DNA of 64,000 nucleotides, taken from Shewanella polaris (GTDB lineage: Bacteria; Pseudomonadota; Gammaproteobacteria; Enterobacterales; Shewanellaceae). The first letter of the stretch is position 1. Each line of letters begins with the position of its first letter. The notes below the pieces were generated by a model. The model was given only the letters and a program-made list of their open reading frames with translations. It searched no databases and was not told the DNA's origin. The position numbers were made by a program, and so were the translations under genes. The DNA lies in contig NZ_CP041036.1 in assembly GCF_006385555.1 (NCBI RefSeq), positions 496,001 to 560,000 of the forward strand, read 5' to 3'. Positions 9,854 through 23,360 of this stretch are shown piece after piece.

Positions 9854-11116
9854 TTACTTAGCGCGTTTCATTGCCGTGAAGAATTCTTCGTTAGTTTTGG
9901 TCATTGCCAATTTATCGATTAAGAATTCCATTGCAGAAACCTCATCCATTGGATGTAGGATTTTGCGTAAAATCCACATCTTCTGAAGCTCATCTGTTGT
10001 CGTTAGTTTTTCTTCACGACGAGTACCAGAGCGGTTGAAATCAATCGCAGGGAATACACGTTTTTCTGCCGCTTTACGAGAAAGGTGTAACTCTTGGTTA
10101 CCAGTACCTTTAAATTCTTCGTAAATAACTTCGTCCATTTTTGAGCCAGTATCTACCAAGGCTGTAGCAATAATAGTTAAGCTGCCACCATGTTCAATGT
10201 TACGTGCAGCACCGAAAAAGCGCTTAGGACGATGTAATGCGTTGGCATCAACACCACCAGTTAACACTTTACCCGATGAAGGGATTACGGTGTTGTAGGC
10301 ACGGGCTAAACGAGTAATTGAATCGAGTAAAATAACAACATCTTTTTTGTGCTCAACTAAACGTTTTGCTTTTTCAATTACCATTTCGGCCACTTGAACA
10401 TGACGGCTGGCTGGTTCATCGAATGTAGACGCAATCACTTCACCTTTTACAAGGCGTTGCATTTCAGTTACTTCTTCGGGACGTTCATCAATAAGCAATA
10501 CCATTAACACCACATCTGGATTGTTATGGGAAATACTTTGAGCAATGTTTTGCAGTAATAGTGTTTTACCCGCTTTTGGCGGTGCAACAATCAAACCACG
10601 CTGACCTTTACCGATAGGTGAGCATAAATCAAGAATACGAGCGGTAATATCTTCTGTTGAACCGTTACCACGTTCCATACGAAGACGTTCTTCAGCGTGT
10701 AGTGGGGTTAAGTTTTCAAACAGGATTTTGTTGCGAGAGCTTTCTGGTTTATCAAAGTTAACTTCACTGACTTTCAGTAGTGCAAAGTATCTTTCGCCTT
10801 CTTTAGGTGGCCTGATTTTCCCAAAAATGCTGTCACCCGTTCGCATATTAAAGCGGCGGATTTGGCTTGGTGAAACATATATATCGTCAGGACCCGCAAG
10901 ATATGAGCCATCTGAACTTCTTAAAAATCCAAAACCGTCTTGGAGGATTTCTAATACACCGCCACCGAAGATGTCTTCTCCGCTTTTAGCGTGAGCTTTC
11001 AAAATAGAGAAGATGATATCTTGTTTACGGGCACGAGCCATATTTTCCAGGTTCATACTTTCAGCAAGCGAAACTAGATCCGAAATTGGCGTGTCTTTTA
11101 ATTCTGTTAAATTCAT
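9854..11116 (-). CDS. rho: Transcription termination factor Rho
   Basis: 420 residues from the ATG at 11116, giving the expected MNLTELK start. The upstream in-frame start at 11161 would add 15 atypical residues. The N-terminal helical domain and the RNA-binding cold-shock domain ([16 protein letters not shown]) are followed by the RecA-like motor with Walker A ([12 protein letters not shown]), Walker B ([16 protein letters not shown]) and the Q/R-loop region ([20 protein letters not shown]). Rho is a hexameric RNA helicase that terminates untranslated transcripts. The roughly 240-bp leader before rho fits known Rho autoregulation but shows no hairpin I can assign. It is followed by a bidirectional terminator. 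Identification is secure. Confidence 0.98.
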   Translation of the reverse strand: MNLTELKDTPISDLVSLAESMNLENMARARKQDIIFSILKAHAKSGEDIFGGGVLEILQDGFGFLRSSDGSYLAGPDDIYVSPSQIRRFNMRTGDSIFGKIRPPKEGERYFALLKVSEVNFDKPESSRNKILFENLTPLHAEERLRMERGNGSTEDITARILDLCSPIGKGQRGLIVAPPKAGKTLLLQNIAQSISHNNPDVVLMVLLIDERPEEVTEMQRLVKGEVIASTFDEPASRHVQVAEMVIEKAKRLVEHKKDVVILLDSITRLARAYNTVIPSSGKVLTGGVDANALHRPKRFFGAARNIEHGGSLTIIATALVDTGSKMDEVIYEEFKGTGNQELHLSRKAAEKRVFPAIDFNRSGTRREEKLTTTDELQKMWILRKILHPMDEVSAMEFLIDKLAMTKTNEEFFTAMKRAK

Positions 11117-11283
11117 GTGTATGGGAGTCTTGTATTGCGCGACGAAGCTTACCGCAATCAATCAGCGAGGTAGAAAGAAATTTTATGATTGATAAGCGAG
11201 AAGGAGTTAAATGAAAAAATCTGATGAATAAATTAGCACTTTATGGCGGAGGCGTCCAGAAATTTAGGTGAAATAAAATTTAA

Positions 11284-11344
11284 AAATGGCACAAATTGTT
11301 TAAAACTTGTGCCATTTAACATTTCTAGACAATTTATGTCTAGA
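11284..11344 (-). terminator. Two tandem hairpins after trxA
   Basis: Downstream of trxA on the minus strand, tctagac/gtctaga (11324-11344) is followed by an 11-bp perfect stem aaatggcacaa/ttgtgccattt (11284-11317). The second runs into TTTTA on the minus strand. They probably separate trxA from rho. Confidence 0.7.
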
Positions 11345-11357
11345 TTTAAGTGTGTAT

Positions 11358-11684
11358 TTAGATTTGAGCGTCAATGAATTCTTTAAGTTGGGTTTTAGAT
11401 AGTGCTCCCACTTTAGTTGCCACTAGCTCGCCACCTTTGAACATTAGCAATGTTGGAATACCACGTACGCCATATTTTGCTGGTGAAACATTATTTTGGT
11501 CAACGTTGAGTTTTGCAACGATTAATTTATCTGCATACTCGTCAGCAACGTCGTTTAGGATTGGGGCAATCATTTTACAAGGACCACACCATTCAGCCCA
11601 AAAGTCGACTAATACTGGTGTTTCAGACTTTAATACGTCGTTTTCAAAGCTGTCATCGCTTAGGTATACAATTTTATCGCTCAT
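11358..11684 (-). CDS. trxA: Thioredoxin 1
   Basis: 108 residues from the ATG at 11684, preceded by GGAG; the longer frame adds eight residues without support. The active site WCGPCK sits at about residues 31-36, with the cis-proline in GIPTLLMF. Thioredoxin is the general cytoplasmic disulfide reductase that serves ribonucleotide reductase and peroxide-detoxifying enzymes. It lies upstream of rho in the same direction and is divergent from rhlB, the arrangement conserved from E. coli to Shewanella. Two hairpins between trxA and rho imply separate transcripts. Identification is secure. Confidence 0.97.
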   Translation of the reverse strand: MSDKIVYLSDDSFENDVLKSETPVLVDFWAEWCGPCKMIAPILNDVADEYADKLIVAKLNVDQNNVSPAKYGVRGIPTLLMFKGGELVATKVGALSKTQLKEFIDAQI

Positions 11685-11837
11685 GTTGTTCTCCAGATTT
11701 GGTTCCATTGCTAGTTTATTAATGGCTTACCATGTATATTGGGTCAGTTAAATAGCTTTTCAAGAGACCGTTTTAGTAATGTAGCTATTTCAAACGATCG
11801 AATCTTTTTTTGCAACCCTTATAGGTATGCTTTTGCT

Positions 11838-13142
11838 ATGAGCCAAACACATTTGTCGACCCAGAAATTCGCCGATTTTCCTTTAAAGCCCGAAATACTC
11901 GCGGCATTAAACGAAAATGGGTTTGAGTTTTGCACGCCAATTCAGGCGTTATCGTTACCCATTTTACTTAATGCAAAAGATATTGCCGGACAAGCCCAAA
12001 CCGGTACAGGTAAAACCATGGCCTTTTTAGTAGCCACGTTTAACCACTTACTTAATGTTGCTGCACCTGAGGGGCGTAAAGCAACTGAACCTCGCGCTAT
12101 TATTATGGCGCCAACACGCGAGTTAGCAATACAAATTGCTAAAGATGCCAAACTATTAGCAGCACACACTGGATTAAAAGTCGGTATTGTTTACGGCGGC
12201 GAAAGCTATGAAACTCAACGTGCTGTTTTAGATAAAGGTGTTGATATTCTGATTGGTACTACCGGACGTATTATCGATTACGTACGTCAGGGTGTGATCA
12301 GTTTAAGCCACATTCAAGCCGTCGTGCTTGATGAAGCAGACCGTATGTTCGACCTCGGATTTATTAAAGACATTCGCTTTTTATTCCGCAGAATGCCTGA
12401 TGCTAAGTCTCGATTAAATATGCTTTTTTCTGCCACGCTTTCAATGAAAGTGCAGGAATTAGCTTATGACCATATGAACGACCCTGAAAAAGTTGAAATC
12501 GAACCATTGGAAAAAACCTCTAAAAATATTAAAGAAGAGATTTTTTATCCATCGATGGAAGACAAGATGCGTTTATTGCTGAGCCTAATTGAAGAAGATT
12601 GGCCAGAAAAAGCGATTGTGTTTTCGAACACAAAACACAGCTGCGAAAAACTGTGGTCTTATTTGGAAGGTGACGGTCATCGAGTTGGTTTATTAACTGG
12701 TGATGTACCTCAGAAGAAACGTATTCGCATTCTTGAGCAATTTACATCAGGTGAAATAGATATTTTAGTGGCAACAGATGTCGCTGCTCGTGGGTTACAT
12801 ATTTCTGATGTGTCACACGTATATAACTATGATTTACCCGATGATTGTGAAGATTATGTCCACCGTATTGGCCGAACAGGTCGTGTGGGACAGAAAGGCG
12901 TTTCAGTGAGTTTTGCTTGTGAAGAATACGCACTGAATTTGCCTGAAATTGAAACTTATATTAACCATTCAATTCCTGTGTCTAATTATGATCGTGATGC
13001 TCTTTTAGATGATATTCCGCCTCCAGTGCGTATTCATCGTAAGCCTCCAACATCTCGTAGTCGAGACGGTGGAAGCAAAGGCGCACATCGTAGTGGTGGT
13101 AGCAATTCACGCCCTCCACGTCATAGGACTCGTAGACCATAG
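11838..13142 (+). CDS. rhlB: ATP-dependent RNA helicase RhlB
   Basis: 434 residues from the ATG at 11838 ([11 protein letters not shown]), chosen by the conserved RhlB N-terminus; an in-frame extension to 11739 is unlikely to be translated. DEAD-box motifs occur in order: F-x-x-CTPIQ (Q motif), [40 protein letters not shown] and HRIGRTGR. A basic Arg/Gly/Ser-rich tail (about 395-434) should bind RNA. RhlB unwinds RNA for the RNase E degradosome. Its neighbours trxA and rho (divergent) and gppA (3 bp downstream, probably cotranscribed) match the enteric locus. Identification is secure. Confidence 0.96.
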   Translation: MSQTHLSTQKFADFPLKPEILAALNENGFEFCTPIQALSLPILLNAKDIAGQAQTGTGKTMAFLVATFNHLLNVAAPEGRKATEPRAIIMAPTRELAIQIAKDAKLLAAHTGLKVGIVYGGESYETQRAVLDKGVDILIGTTGRIIDYVRQGVISLSHIQAVVLDEADRMFDLGFIKDIRFLFRRMPDAKSRLNMLFSATLSMKVQELAYDHMNDPEKVEIEPLEKTSKNIKEEIFYPSMEDKMRLLLSLIEEDWPEKAIVFSNTKHSCEKLWSYLEGDGHRVGLLTGDVPQKKRIRILEQFTSGEIDILVATDVAARGLHISDVSHVYNYDLPDDCEDYVHRIGRTGRVGQKGVSVSFACEEYALNLPEIETYINHSIPVSNYDRDALLDDIPPPVRIHRKPPTSRSRDGGSKGAHRSGGSNSRPPRHRTRRP

Positions 13143-13145
13143 TCA

Positions 13146-14090
13146 ATGCCATTGTTAACTGTCTCTCAACCCTATGTGGCGATAACATTAGGATCTAACA
13201 GTTTTAATATGTTAGTGGCTAACACGGTAGGCAATAAGCCTACCGTTATCGCTAAATATAAGCGTAAAGTTCGCCTTGCCGAAGGTATAGGCGACGATGG
13301 TATCTTGTCTGAACATGTCATGCAGCGTGGTTTAGACTGTTTAGCTATGTTTGCTGACATGCTAACTCAACATCATATTGATACTGATAATGTCGCTGTA
13401 TTTGCTACTGCGACGTTACGGCTTATTCGTAATGCAGATGAATTTCATCAACGTGCTATGCCTATTTTACGGCATCAAATTGAGGTCATTTCGGGGTTAC
13501 GTGAAGCTGAGCTTATTTATCAAGGTATGGTTGCGACAACGCAAGGTGATGGACGTCGTTTAGTCATTGATATTGGTGGCGCGAGTACCGAGTTTATTGT
13601 TGGTGATGGTAATCAAGTATTGTTTAAAGCCAGTTTGCCAATGGGCTGTGTGTTGTTTAATCAACGCTTTTTTAATCAAACTCCACTGCAGTTAGTCGAT
13701 TTTGAACAGGCTGTTGGTTATGTAAATACTGTTTTAGCCGAGCATCGTACCCAATTATTGGATTTAGGTTGGCAAAGTGTTGTTGGGGCTTCTGGTGCGG
13801 TTCAATCAGTAGTCTCAGTATTACAGCATAGACATTGTCCGGAAGTGATTACTCTTGAGATTTTGTATGCATTTCGCGATGAGATTTTATCGCAAGTGGA
13901 TGGTCAACTTACGAGTATTAAAGGTCTAAATGCAGAACAAGCACCGACTTTTGCTGCCGGCGTAGTGATATTAATGGCATTGTTTGAAAGCTTGTCCATT
14001 AGTCATTTACATCTTGCTGGTGGCGCACTTCGTGAAGGTGTATTACAACTATTAGCTGACCGTGTTGCTGCAGGAAAAATATCAATATAA
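13146..14090 (+). CDS. gppA: Ppx/GppA family phosphatase, short form
   Basis: 314 residues. The actin/hsp70-like ATPase fold shows LGSNSFNMLV near the N-terminus (phosphate loop 1), ATATLRLIRN, VIDIGGASTEF (phosphate loop 2) and AGGALREG near the end. GppA and Ppx hydrolyse pppGpp to ppGpp and long polyphosphate. E. coli GppA has about 494 residues; this protein lacks the C-terminal HD-like half, so it is the short form seen in many bacteria. It starts 3 bp after rhlB and has only a weak ribosome site, suggesting coupling. Whether it acts mainly on pppGpp or on polyphosphate cannot be decided; the symbol rests on the locus. Confidence 0.85.
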   Translation: MPLLTVSQPYVAITLGSNSFNMLVANTVGNKPTVIAKYKRKVRLAEGIGDDGILSEHVMQRGLDCLAMFADMLTQHHIDTDNVAVFATATLRLIRNADEFHQRAMPILRHQIEVISGLREAELIYQGMVATTQGDGRRLVIDIGGASTEFIVGDGNQVLFKASLPMGCVLFNQRFFNQTPLQLVDFEQAVGYVNTVLAEHRTQLLDLGWQSVVGASGAVQSVVSVLQHRHCPEVITLEILYAFRDEILSQVDGQLTSIKGLNAEQAPTFAAGVVILMALFESLSISHLHLAGGALREGVLQLLADRVAAGKISI

Positions 14091-14111
14091 TGGCAGCGGC
14101 CGAAATAACAT

Positions 14112-14143
14112 AAAAAATAGGTCGCTCTGGCGACCTATTTTTT
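14112..14143. terminator. Bidirectional terminator after gppA
   Basis: A perfect 14-bp stem (aaaaaataggtcgc with its complement) around a tctg loop is flanked by A- and T-runs. It can end rhlB-gppA on the plus strand and the thioredoxin-like gene on the minus strand. Confidence 0.9.
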
Positions 14144-14184
14144 TATGTTCGTATTAATAGCATTAAACTAAATTTAGATAATCA

Positions 14185-14736
14185 TTATTTTAAGATTTCA
14201 ACTAAATCATTTTCTAATGTTGTTGTAGGGCGCTCAACTATACGACCAAGTTCATTACCTTGTTGTTTAATAATAAAGGTCGGAATTCGACTAAATGCAT
14301 ATTTTGCAGCAAGTCCATCAGGATCTTGTTTGTTACGATCTACACCAATATACTCAATTTGAATATTTGGGTTAGCTGCGGCTTCGATAATACGCATAAA
14401 ACGTGGTGTTTCACGATGGCAATCAGGGCACCAAGTACCAATAATAACAACAATATTCGTTGGTACGTTAATGGCTTTTAGTGCATCTATTGCTTTTGTA
14501 TCTACTTTATAATCAGCAAAGCCTTCTGCATAGCCAGGTAATTCGGTAGTCAGAGTTTGCGGTTGGATTACGCCGGTTAAAATCACTTCTTGTTCCTCTT
14601 TGCCACATGTTGCAATAAAGCCTTCTTGATCTTTTTCAAAGGCGCAACCTGAGTTTGCCGATACCGTCATGGGTAACATTTGAGCCGTAAAAAAGAGTGC
14701 GGTAGTGGCTAATAAAATTCTAACGTTATTGTGCAT
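14185..14736 (-). CDS. Exported thioredoxin-like protein with CPDC motif
   Basis: 183 residues from the ATG at 14736. Residues 1-27 (ending MTVSA) form a signal peptide, so the mature protein is periplasmic. An N-terminal segment has two cysteines (SGCAFEKD, ATCGKEE) that could form a structural disulfide. The thioredoxin domain has GTWCPDCHRETPRF as its active site and the cis-proline in SRIPTFI. CPDC is an uncommon redox pair found in small periplasmic thioredoxins. The partner is unknown: it could be a reductase fed by DsbD or a peroxidase helper. It is a single gene ended by the terminator shared with gppA. Confidence 0.75.
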   Translation of the reverse strand: MHNNVRILLATTALFFTAQMLPMTVSANSGCAFEKDQEGFIATCGKEEQEVILTGVIQPQTLTTELPGYAEGFADYKVDTKAIDALKAINVPTNIVVIIGTWCPDCHRETPRFMRIIEAAANPNIQIEYIGVDRNKQDPDGLAAKYAFSRIPTFIIKQQGNELGRIVERPTTTLENDLVEILK

Positions 14737-14866
14737 TATTATGTCTCGCTTAAGTAGTGAATACTGCAATAAAACATTCAAACACGCTTAATCAATACTG
14801 TTAAGTGGTGAAAGTCTACTATGTTGGATTGATCACTATTTTAGTTAGGTATAATTCAACTAAGTT

Positions 14867-15132
14867 ATAACAATTCAAGAATTATTTTGTCATTCAACGG
14901 GAGTTCTTTGCCTTCAAGGCAAATAATGTAGGTTTAGTCGTTCTCGGTAACAGATCCTGCGATGCTCTATTTTTTGCATCTGATCGTCATGGATGGCAGA
15001 AACTTGTTATTTTTTTATGGAATAAAATAGACCATGCAGTTGTATGTCTAAATCATATTAAGCAGCATAAAGGAACAGAAATCCGCCCTTGGGGAGCACT
15101 CAGGTTACTTATATAATTAATGAAAGTGATAT
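14867..15132 (-). repeat. MITE-like repeat, copy C (reverse orientation)
   Basis: This is the reverse-oriented relative of the element at 62432-62791. It starts ataacaattcaagaattatt, has the tcattcaacgggagttc motif, shares the interior aaaatagaccatgcag and cgcccttggggagcactcagg blocks, and ends near gtgatat. About 100 bp present in the 62.4-kb copy are missing just after the cactcagg block. It fills most of the gap between the thioredoxin-like gene and hemB. Confidence 0.7.
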
Positions 15133-15199
15133 TACATTATAAAATAAAAAGCCAATCAGAAATTGATTGGCTTAATAATGACTTAATGAGTGATGTTTA

Positions 15200-18146
<2,947 letters not shown>

Positions 18147-18150
<4 letters not shown>

Positions 18151-18965
18151 GAATGACAACTTATGTTTTCAGATGCAGGTAATTGGAAAAAATCACAACT
18201 ATTTTTGTAGCATGCCTGTGCTAATGTTTGTGGTAATTGTTGACGGAGATTTGCCATCTGTTCAACGATATAAGGTAAATACTGAGGTAAGTTTTTGCTC
18301 GACTTAGGTTTCGGTCGCATATTGCGTGGTAATAAGTAAGGGCTATCAGTTTCTGCCATAATGCGATTATCAGGAATTAATGGCACTAATTGAGCGAGCC
18401 CTTGCCCTCGGCGTTCATCGCAAATCCAACCAGTGATACCAATATATAAATCTGCTGCTAAGCATTCTATTAGCTCATTTTTACTGCCTGTAAAACAGTG
18501 TAGTAACGCATTAGGGAGATTTGCCCGATACTCATTTACAATGGCGATAAAATCATTATGTGCTTCACGACAATGCATTAATACCGGCATGTTGAGCTCA
18601 CAAGCCAACTCTAATTGTGCAGCAAATGCTTTTCGTTGTGCTGAGCGTGGTGAAAAATCACGATTGTAATCAAGCCCACATTCACCAATAGCAACGACAG
18701 TTTGTTGCTGAGCAAGTAGTGCTAAACGTATTTTGCTGTGTTGATCCCAAGAAGAGGCATTATGTGGATGAACACCTGTCGTGCAGTAGAGTTTATATGG
18801 GTATTGTTGGCAGAGGGTTATTGCTTTAGCACTTTCATCTAGATCGCTGCCAATAACAATTAACGGCGAAACATATTGTGTCGCCGCATCATTGATTATA
18901 TTGTCAATATCGTGCTTGAGCCTGTCGCTAAGCAAATTGACGGCAATGTCGATGTATTGAGTCAT
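18147..18965 (-). CDS. tatD: TatD-family metal-dependent deoxyribonuclease
   Basis: 272 residues. The N-terminus reads YIDIAVNLLSDR, corresponding to the DIGVNL start of E. coli TatD (the HxH motif of YcfH-like relatives is absent, as in TatD itself). Metal ligands and conserved segments are GECGLDYNRDFSPRSAQ, LMHCREAH, LLHCFTGS and AETDSPYLLPR. TatD is a cytoplasmic 3'-5' exonuclease linked with repair of oxidised DNA; it is not needed for Tat export although it sits in that operon. It is separated from tatC by one unknown gene and overlaps the diguanylate cyclase gene by 4 bp. Confidence 0.92.
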
Positions 18966-18984
18966 GTAATAATAGTAACTAATG

Positions 18985-19491
18985 TTACTTTAATCGTCTA
19001 ACTCGAGTCGTCGCTTTACGTTCATCGTTACCTAGTAAAAATGAGCTTAGTGCGCCTGATTTTATAAAGATACGTTGGCCTTTGATGACTTTGTAACGTT
19101 CAGGATTGGTTTGCTTCCAAACTTGACCATTGGTGAGAGTAATAATTAATTCGTCGTATGGTCCTTTTTTGACAGCAGATACTTCAAAATAAATTTTGTC
19201 GATTTGCTTCTCTACGACTTTCTTTTTTAAGCCAAAAGTATCTACACTCTCTACAGGAGCTCGAACAACAGGGACTGCTACTGATGGTTTAGCTGTAACA
19301 ACTTTAGGTGATGCTGGAGCCATTATATGTGCGCTAGGTTTAGCGTTAGCGGCTAATTCGTCATAACAGATTAAACGCTCGAGCTTATCAGTTTTGGCTG
19401 CACATATAGACAACTGCTGGCCAAGATTCGAATTGGCATAGACATTAGTCGACATCAATATGATGCCTACTGCAATTAAACTTAAACGCAT
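18985..19491 (-). CDS. Exported protein of unknown function in tat operon
   Basis: 168 residues from the ATG at 19491 (MRLSLIAVGII...). Residues 1-19 look like a signal peptide ending VYA. The mature N-terminus has SICAAKTDKLERLICYDELA, a two-cysteine motif also seen near the start of TagO/VasI-like and other envelope proteins. A Pro/Ala/Val-rich linker (about 55-90) precedes a C-terminal beta-rich part with LTNGQVWKQT and IKSGALSSFLL. The role is unknown. It lies between tatC and tatD in an array whose other members concern export and quinones. No type VI secretion genes are nearby. Confidence 0.7.
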   Translation of the reverse strand: MRLSLIAVGIILMSTNVYANSNLGQQLSICAAKTDKLERLICYDELAANAKPSAHIMAPASPKVVTAKPSVAVPVVRAPVESVDTFGLKKKVVEKQIDKIYFEVSAVKKGPYDELIITLTNGQVWKQTNPERYKVIKGQRIFIKSGALSSFLLGNDERKATTRVRRLK

Positions 19492-19550
19492 TGATTCTTC
19501 CTTATTATATTGTCTGGCTAAACTAAATGGTCCGAGTAAGACCATTGAAT

Positions 19551-20309
19551 TTAGTTATCAGTGTGCTCGCTCTCTGGCTCGCTCTCTGATTCATCGTCTT
19601 TTTTACTGTAAAAGCGTGCGGCGATTAGACCACCCTCAAACAATAACAGCATTGGAACCGCTAGCATAGTCTGAGAAATAATATCTGGAGGAGTTAAAAA
19701 CATACCGATAACAAATGCGCCAACCACAATATAAGGACGTTTTTTGCGTAATTCATCAGGTGTAGTGACACCCGCCCAACATAGTAAAACCACGGCGACA
19801 GGGATTTCAAAGGCTAAACCAAAGGCAAAAAACAGTTTAAGAATAAAACTCAAATAACTGCTGATATCGGTCGCAACTTGAACACCATCTGGGACTACGC
19901 TGGTAAAAAAACCAAATACAACGGGGAAAACAATATAGTAGGCAAAAGCTATTCCAAGATAAAATAGCAGGGTACTACTAGTTAATAGAGGAACGACTAG
20001 GCGCTTTTCATGCTTGTATAAACCTGGCGCAACAAAAGACCAAACCTGATAAAGAACATAGGGAATGGCAATAAAGAATGCTAACACCAGTGTTAATTTG
20101 AACGGTGCAAAAAAGGGCGCAGCAACGTCGGTTGCAATCATGCTGCCGGTTTCTGGAAGCGAACGCATTAAAGGCAAGGCTATGTAGTGATAAATATCAT
20201 TAGCCCAATACACAATAGCGATGAATACCAGTAATACACTGCCAATGGCTTTAAGCAATTTATTACGTAATTCAAGCAAATGGCTAATAAGCGGTAGCTG
20301 TTGCGACAT
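19551..20309 (-). CDS. tatC: Sec-independent translocase subunit TatC
   Basis: 252 residues with six hydrophobic segments. The N-terminus ([19 protein letters not shown]) holds the conserved HL.ELR.R/KL cytoplasmic motif that contacts twin-arginine signal peptides, and the first periplasmic loop has the conserved [21 protein letters not shown] region downstream. TatC is the signal-peptide receptor of the Tat system, which exports folded cofactor-containing enzymes; Shewanella uses it for many respiratory proteins. The tail is acidic ([12 protein letters not shown]). It follows tatB after 3 bp and has an independent ATG at 20309. Identification is secure. Confidence 0.96.
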   Translation of the reverse strand: MSQQLPLISHLLELRNKLLKAIGSVLLVFIAIVYWANDIYHYIALPLMRSLPETGSMIATDVAAPFFAPFKLTLVLAFFIAIPYVLYQVWSFVAPGLYKHEKRLVVPLLTSSTLLFYLGIAFAYYIVFPVVFGFFTSVVPDGVQVATDISSYLSFILKLFFAFGLAFEIPVAVVLLCWAGVTTPDELRKKRPYIVVGAFVIGMFLTPPDIISQTMLAVPMLLLFEGGLIAARFYSKKDDESESEPESEHTDN

Positions 20310-20312
20310 GAA

Positions 20313-20726
20313 TTATCCGTTAGATTTAGGGGTTGAGCTGCTTTCGCTGGCCACTTCAGGTGACTTAACTTCAGCGACAGGGGCCGATGTGTCAGGTGAT
20401 TTTGTTGGCGTAACTGTTGGCGTGTCTTCAACCTTATATGGTCGATTTACTGACGCAGCAGCTTGCTTCAACTGATCAATTGACTCTTGTAGCTCTGGTG
20501 ACAAATTAGCTAAACCTTTACTTTCTGCTTTCTTTAAATCGGCATGTAGCTGATCAATTTTAAGCTCTTGTTCAAGTTCATCTTTGACAGAGTTTGCCAT
20601 GCGCTTAAGCGCGCGGATCCAACCTGTAATTGAACGCACTGCAACCGGAAGTCTTTCGGGGCCAAGTACCACTAGCCCCAAAATACCGATCAGCAGCAGC
20701 TCCATAAAGCCGATACCGTCAAACAT
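20313..20726 (-). CDS. tatB: Sec-independent translocase subunit TatB
   Basis: 137 residues. One N-terminal transmembrane helix (about 4-22, [21 protein letters not shown]) carries the early Glu typical of TatB, followed by the Gly-Pro hinge, an amphipathic helix (to about 70) and a disordered Pro/Thr/Ser-rich tail. TatB forms the receptor complex with TatC. It is located 6 bp after tatA and 3 bp before tatC. Length and hinge distinguish it from TatA. Confidence 0.94.
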   Translation of the reverse strand: MFDGIGFMELLLIGILGLVVLGPERLPVAVRSITGWIRALKRMANSVKDELEQELKIDQLHADLKKAESKGLANLSPELQESIDQLKQAAASVNRPYKVEDTPTVTPTKSPDTSAPVAEVKSPEVASESSSTPKSNG

Positions 20727-20732
20727 AATAAA

Positions 20733-20984
20733 TTACGCCTGTTTATCTTTAGATTCAGGTTGCTTTTCTGCAGCCTGTTGCGAAGTCGCAGCTGTTTTTT
20801 CTTGGTCTTCTATAGACTTGCTTTCTTCTACAGGTTTGGTTTCATCTTCTGGAGTCATGGCATTTTTAAAGCCTTTTACTGCTCCACCTAAATCACCGCC
20901 CAAAGAACGCAATTTTTTTGTCCCAAATAATAGAATGACAATTAACGCTACGATTAGAAGCTGCCAAATACTGATGCCGCCCAT
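20733..20984 (-). CDS. tatA: Sec-independent translocase subunit TatA
   Basis: 83 residues. The N-terminal helix ([20 protein letters not shown]) is followed by [21 protein letters not shown], the TatA hinge and amphipathic helix, and a charged low-complexity tail. TatA oligomers form the translocation path. The ATG at 20984 has an AGAGGA site. It begins the tatABC part of the array, 109 bp after ubiB. Identification is secure. Confidence 0.95.
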   Translation of the reverse strand: MGGISIWQLLIVALIVILLFGTKKLRSLGGDLGGAVKGFKNAMTPEDETKPVEESKSIEDQEKTAATSQQAAEKQPESKDKQA

Positions 20985-21093
20985 GAAGATTATCCTCTTT
21001 AAATAAAAAATGGTTTTGTAAAATAATTATTTCAAAATCCATAATACCACCCAATTCTTTAAGTATTATGAACGTCTAATAAATTAGTGCTAG

Positions 21094-22743
21094 CTAAAAT
21101 TTGCGATTCTTTGGCCTAGATCTCCATCCTATCGCCCAAATCAATATTCCAGCACCAATACAGCTATACGTTAGCCATAGTGTAGCTATTTGAGTAAATA
21201 AAATTGTGCCGCAGATCAACAATACAGCAGAAGTGATCAGTAGATAATTGCTCTTGTGTGATTTTTGTTGATAACGCAAATACTTATCTAACATTTGCTG
21301 TTGAGTGCCGAGTAATTTACGCCCTAGCTTTAAATTATCGTAAATTAATTCAGGAAACTCAGGGAGTTTGTCTGCCCAAAAAGGTGCATTTGATTTTACT
21401 TTGTTATACATGGCCTTAGGGCCAACTTGTTCTGACATCCAATCTTCTAAAAAAGGTTTCGCTGTTTGCCACAAGTCTAGTTGTGGATACAACTGGCGAC
21501 CTAAACCTTCTATGTACAGTAACGTTTTTTCCAGTAGCACAAGTTGTGGTTGCACCACGATATCAAACTGACGTGCTGTTTTAAAAAGTTCCAGCAGTAC
21601 ATGTCCAAATGAAATTTCATCGAGTGGTTTATTAAACATTGGTTCGCATACCACTTTAACCGCTTGCTCGAAAGCAATAACGTCAGTGTGTTCTGAAACC
21701 CAACCCGATTCAATATACAACTGTGCAATGCGGCGATAATCACGATTAAAAAAAGCCAGAAAGTTTTCGGCAAGATAACGCTTATCAACATCGGTTAAGG
21801 TGCCCATAATCCCGCAGTCTAGACCGATATAAAATGGATCATCGGGATGTTCACGGCTGATAAAGATATTTCCTGGATGCATATCTGCGTGGAAAAAATT
21901 GTCTCGAAACACTTGAGTGAAAAATAACTCAACGCCACGTTCCGCAAGCAGTTTAAAATTGGTGCCTTGGGCCCGCAGCGCTGCTGTATCAGACACTGGG
22001 ATACCGTAAATACGTTCCATCACCATTAGGCGTTTGTAGCTGTGTTCCTCGTAAACAAAGGGTACGTATAATGAATTTGAGTCAATAAAGTTATTACGCA
22101 GTTTTATGGCATTGAGTGCTTCGAGTTTGAGGTTCAGTTCACCTAAAATAGTAGTTTGGTAATCTTCAATCACTTCGGCGGGACGTAAACGATTACCTTC
22201 ACCCAATAAAGCTTCTAGTATGTTGGCAGTTTGAGTCATTAACTGTAAGTCAGCTAATATTTGCTGTTCGACATTTGGGCGCAATACTTTCAGTACTACG
22301 TCTTTACCGTTCGACTTTAATGTGGCGGTATGCACTTGAGAGATAGAGGCGGAGGCTAATGGCGTGTCATTAAAGTCATCAAAATAAGTTTCTATCGGTG
22401 CCTTTAGTTCTGCTTCAATTGCTTGGCGTGCCAAGGCTGAGTCAAATGGTGGCACTTGGTCTTGTAACATGGCTAATTGGTAAGCCCACTCGTCATCAAG
22501 TAGATCGCGACGAGTTGATAACATTTGCCCCAGCTTTATGTACACAGGACCTAAATCTTCCATGGCTAACTTTAAACGTTCGGCATGGGACTTCTGCTTA
22601 TGTTTATTGCGGATCCAAAATAAGCTGTTACGTAGGATTGAAAAATACCAGGGCTTTTTATGTCGAGGAATTAAGTCATCTAAGCCAAAATGGAGAATGG
22701 TTTTAATGACATGGTAACCACGCCTGATACTTGCAAATGTCAT
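21094..22743 (-). CDS. ubiB: Ubiquinone biosynthesis accessory kinase-like protein UbiB
   Basis: 549 residues. A protein-kinase-like ABC1/ADCK fold is seen: the KxGQ motif ([15 protein letters not shown], about 70-85), the Ala-rich loop ASISQVHTA, the ion-pair lysine in VVLKVLRP, the catalytic-loop region HADMHPGN and GLDCGIMG in place of DFG. Two C-terminal hydrophobic segments (about 498-540) anchor it to the membrane. UbiB is an ATPase needed for coenzyme Q synthesis, thought to help extract lipid intermediates. It overlaps ubiJ by 4 bp (ATGA) and precedes tatA, as in enterics. Identification is secure. Confidence 0.95.
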   Translation of the reverse strand: MTFASIRRGYHVIKTILHFGLDDLIPRHKKPWYFSILRNSLFWIRNKHKQKSHAERLKLAMEDLGPVYIKLGQMLSTRRDLLDDEWAYQLAMLQDQVPPFDSALARQAIEAELKAPIETYFDDFNDTPLASASISQVHTATLKSNGKDVVLKVLRPNVEQQILADLQLMTQTANILEALLGEGNRLRPAEVIEDYQTTILGELNLKLEALNAIKLRNNFIDSNSLYVPFVYEEHSYKRLMVMERIYGIPVSDTAALRAQGTNFKLLAERGVELFFTQVFRDNFFHADMHPGNIFISREHPDDPFYIGLDCGIMGTLTDVDKRYLAENFLAFFNRDYRRIAQLYIESGWVSEHTDVIAFEQAVKVVCEPMFNKPLDEISFGHVLLELFKTARQFDIVVQPQLVLLEKTLLYIEGLGRQLYPQLDLWQTAKPFLEDWMSEQVGPKAMYNKVKSNAPFWADKLPEFPELIYDNLKLGRKLLGTQQQMLDKYLRYQQKSHKSNYLLITSAVLLICGTILFTQIATLWLTYSCIGAGILIWAIGWRSRPKNRKF

Positions 22744-23360
22744 GGAGTTATTTGATCTCTTAATTGGGCTATCTTGGTTTCAACTGCGTCGGTTTGGCTG
22801 ACGAGTTCATCTAGATTATCACGAAAATGCAGCCATTCAATTTTATGTGGTGCCAAACGATATTCTTCAGTTGTCAGTTGGCTGATATGCGAGCGTGTTT
22901 TTTGTATCACTTGCTTAACATCATCGCTAAATTGTCTCGCAGTGGTAACCAGTTTATGTGTCGGAGCATCACCGATATAGTGTGATAATGGTTCGGCAAA
23001 ATCAAAATGAATATTCTGTAAATAGTGACTCAAAGTTTGCAGTAATTGAATATCACCTTCAAGACTGAGCTTATCTTGTTTGATTAACTCTGTTAAGTTG
23101 GCGCCTTCAGTGAGTTGATATAAGGTCGATAAATCGGCCTTAACCGTCACTGCAACGTTAGCATCATAATAACTGAGCACTTGAATTTGCTTGGCAAATA
23201 CCAAATAGATTGGCCAGCTTAGCTGGCTCAACTGGATACAAAATACTTTGCCGTGTAATGATTTCTGCCGAGCATAGTCATCTTTAGCCTGTTTGGGCAA
23301 TTGGTTAAAAGCGGTTTCAATCGCAGCACAGGTTAATAAAGCAAAGTGATTGGGTAGCAT
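22740..23360 (-). CDS. ubiJ: Ubiquinone biosynthesis accessory factor UbiJ
   Basis: 206 residues. The N-terminal two-thirds is an SCP2-type lipid-binding domain (strands such as [18 protein letters not shown] and [23 protein letters not shown], then [18 protein letters not shown]). A C-terminal coiled-coil-prone region follows (about 150-205). UbiJ is a scaffold that binds isoprenoid quinone intermediates in the Ubi complex. Position between ubiE (1-bp overlap, TAATG) and ubiB (4-bp overlap) is decisive for the name. Confidence 0.92.
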   Translation of the reverse strand: MLPNHFALLTCAAIETAFNQLPKQAKDDYARQKSLHGKVFCIQLSQLSWPIYLVFAKQIQVLSYYDANVAVTVKADLSTLYQLTEGANLTELIKQDKLSLEGDIQLLQTLSHYLQNIHFDFAEPLSHYIGDAPTHKLVTTARQFSDDVKQVIQKTRSHISQLTTEEYRLAPHKIEWLHFRDNLDELVSQTDAVETKIAQLRDQITP

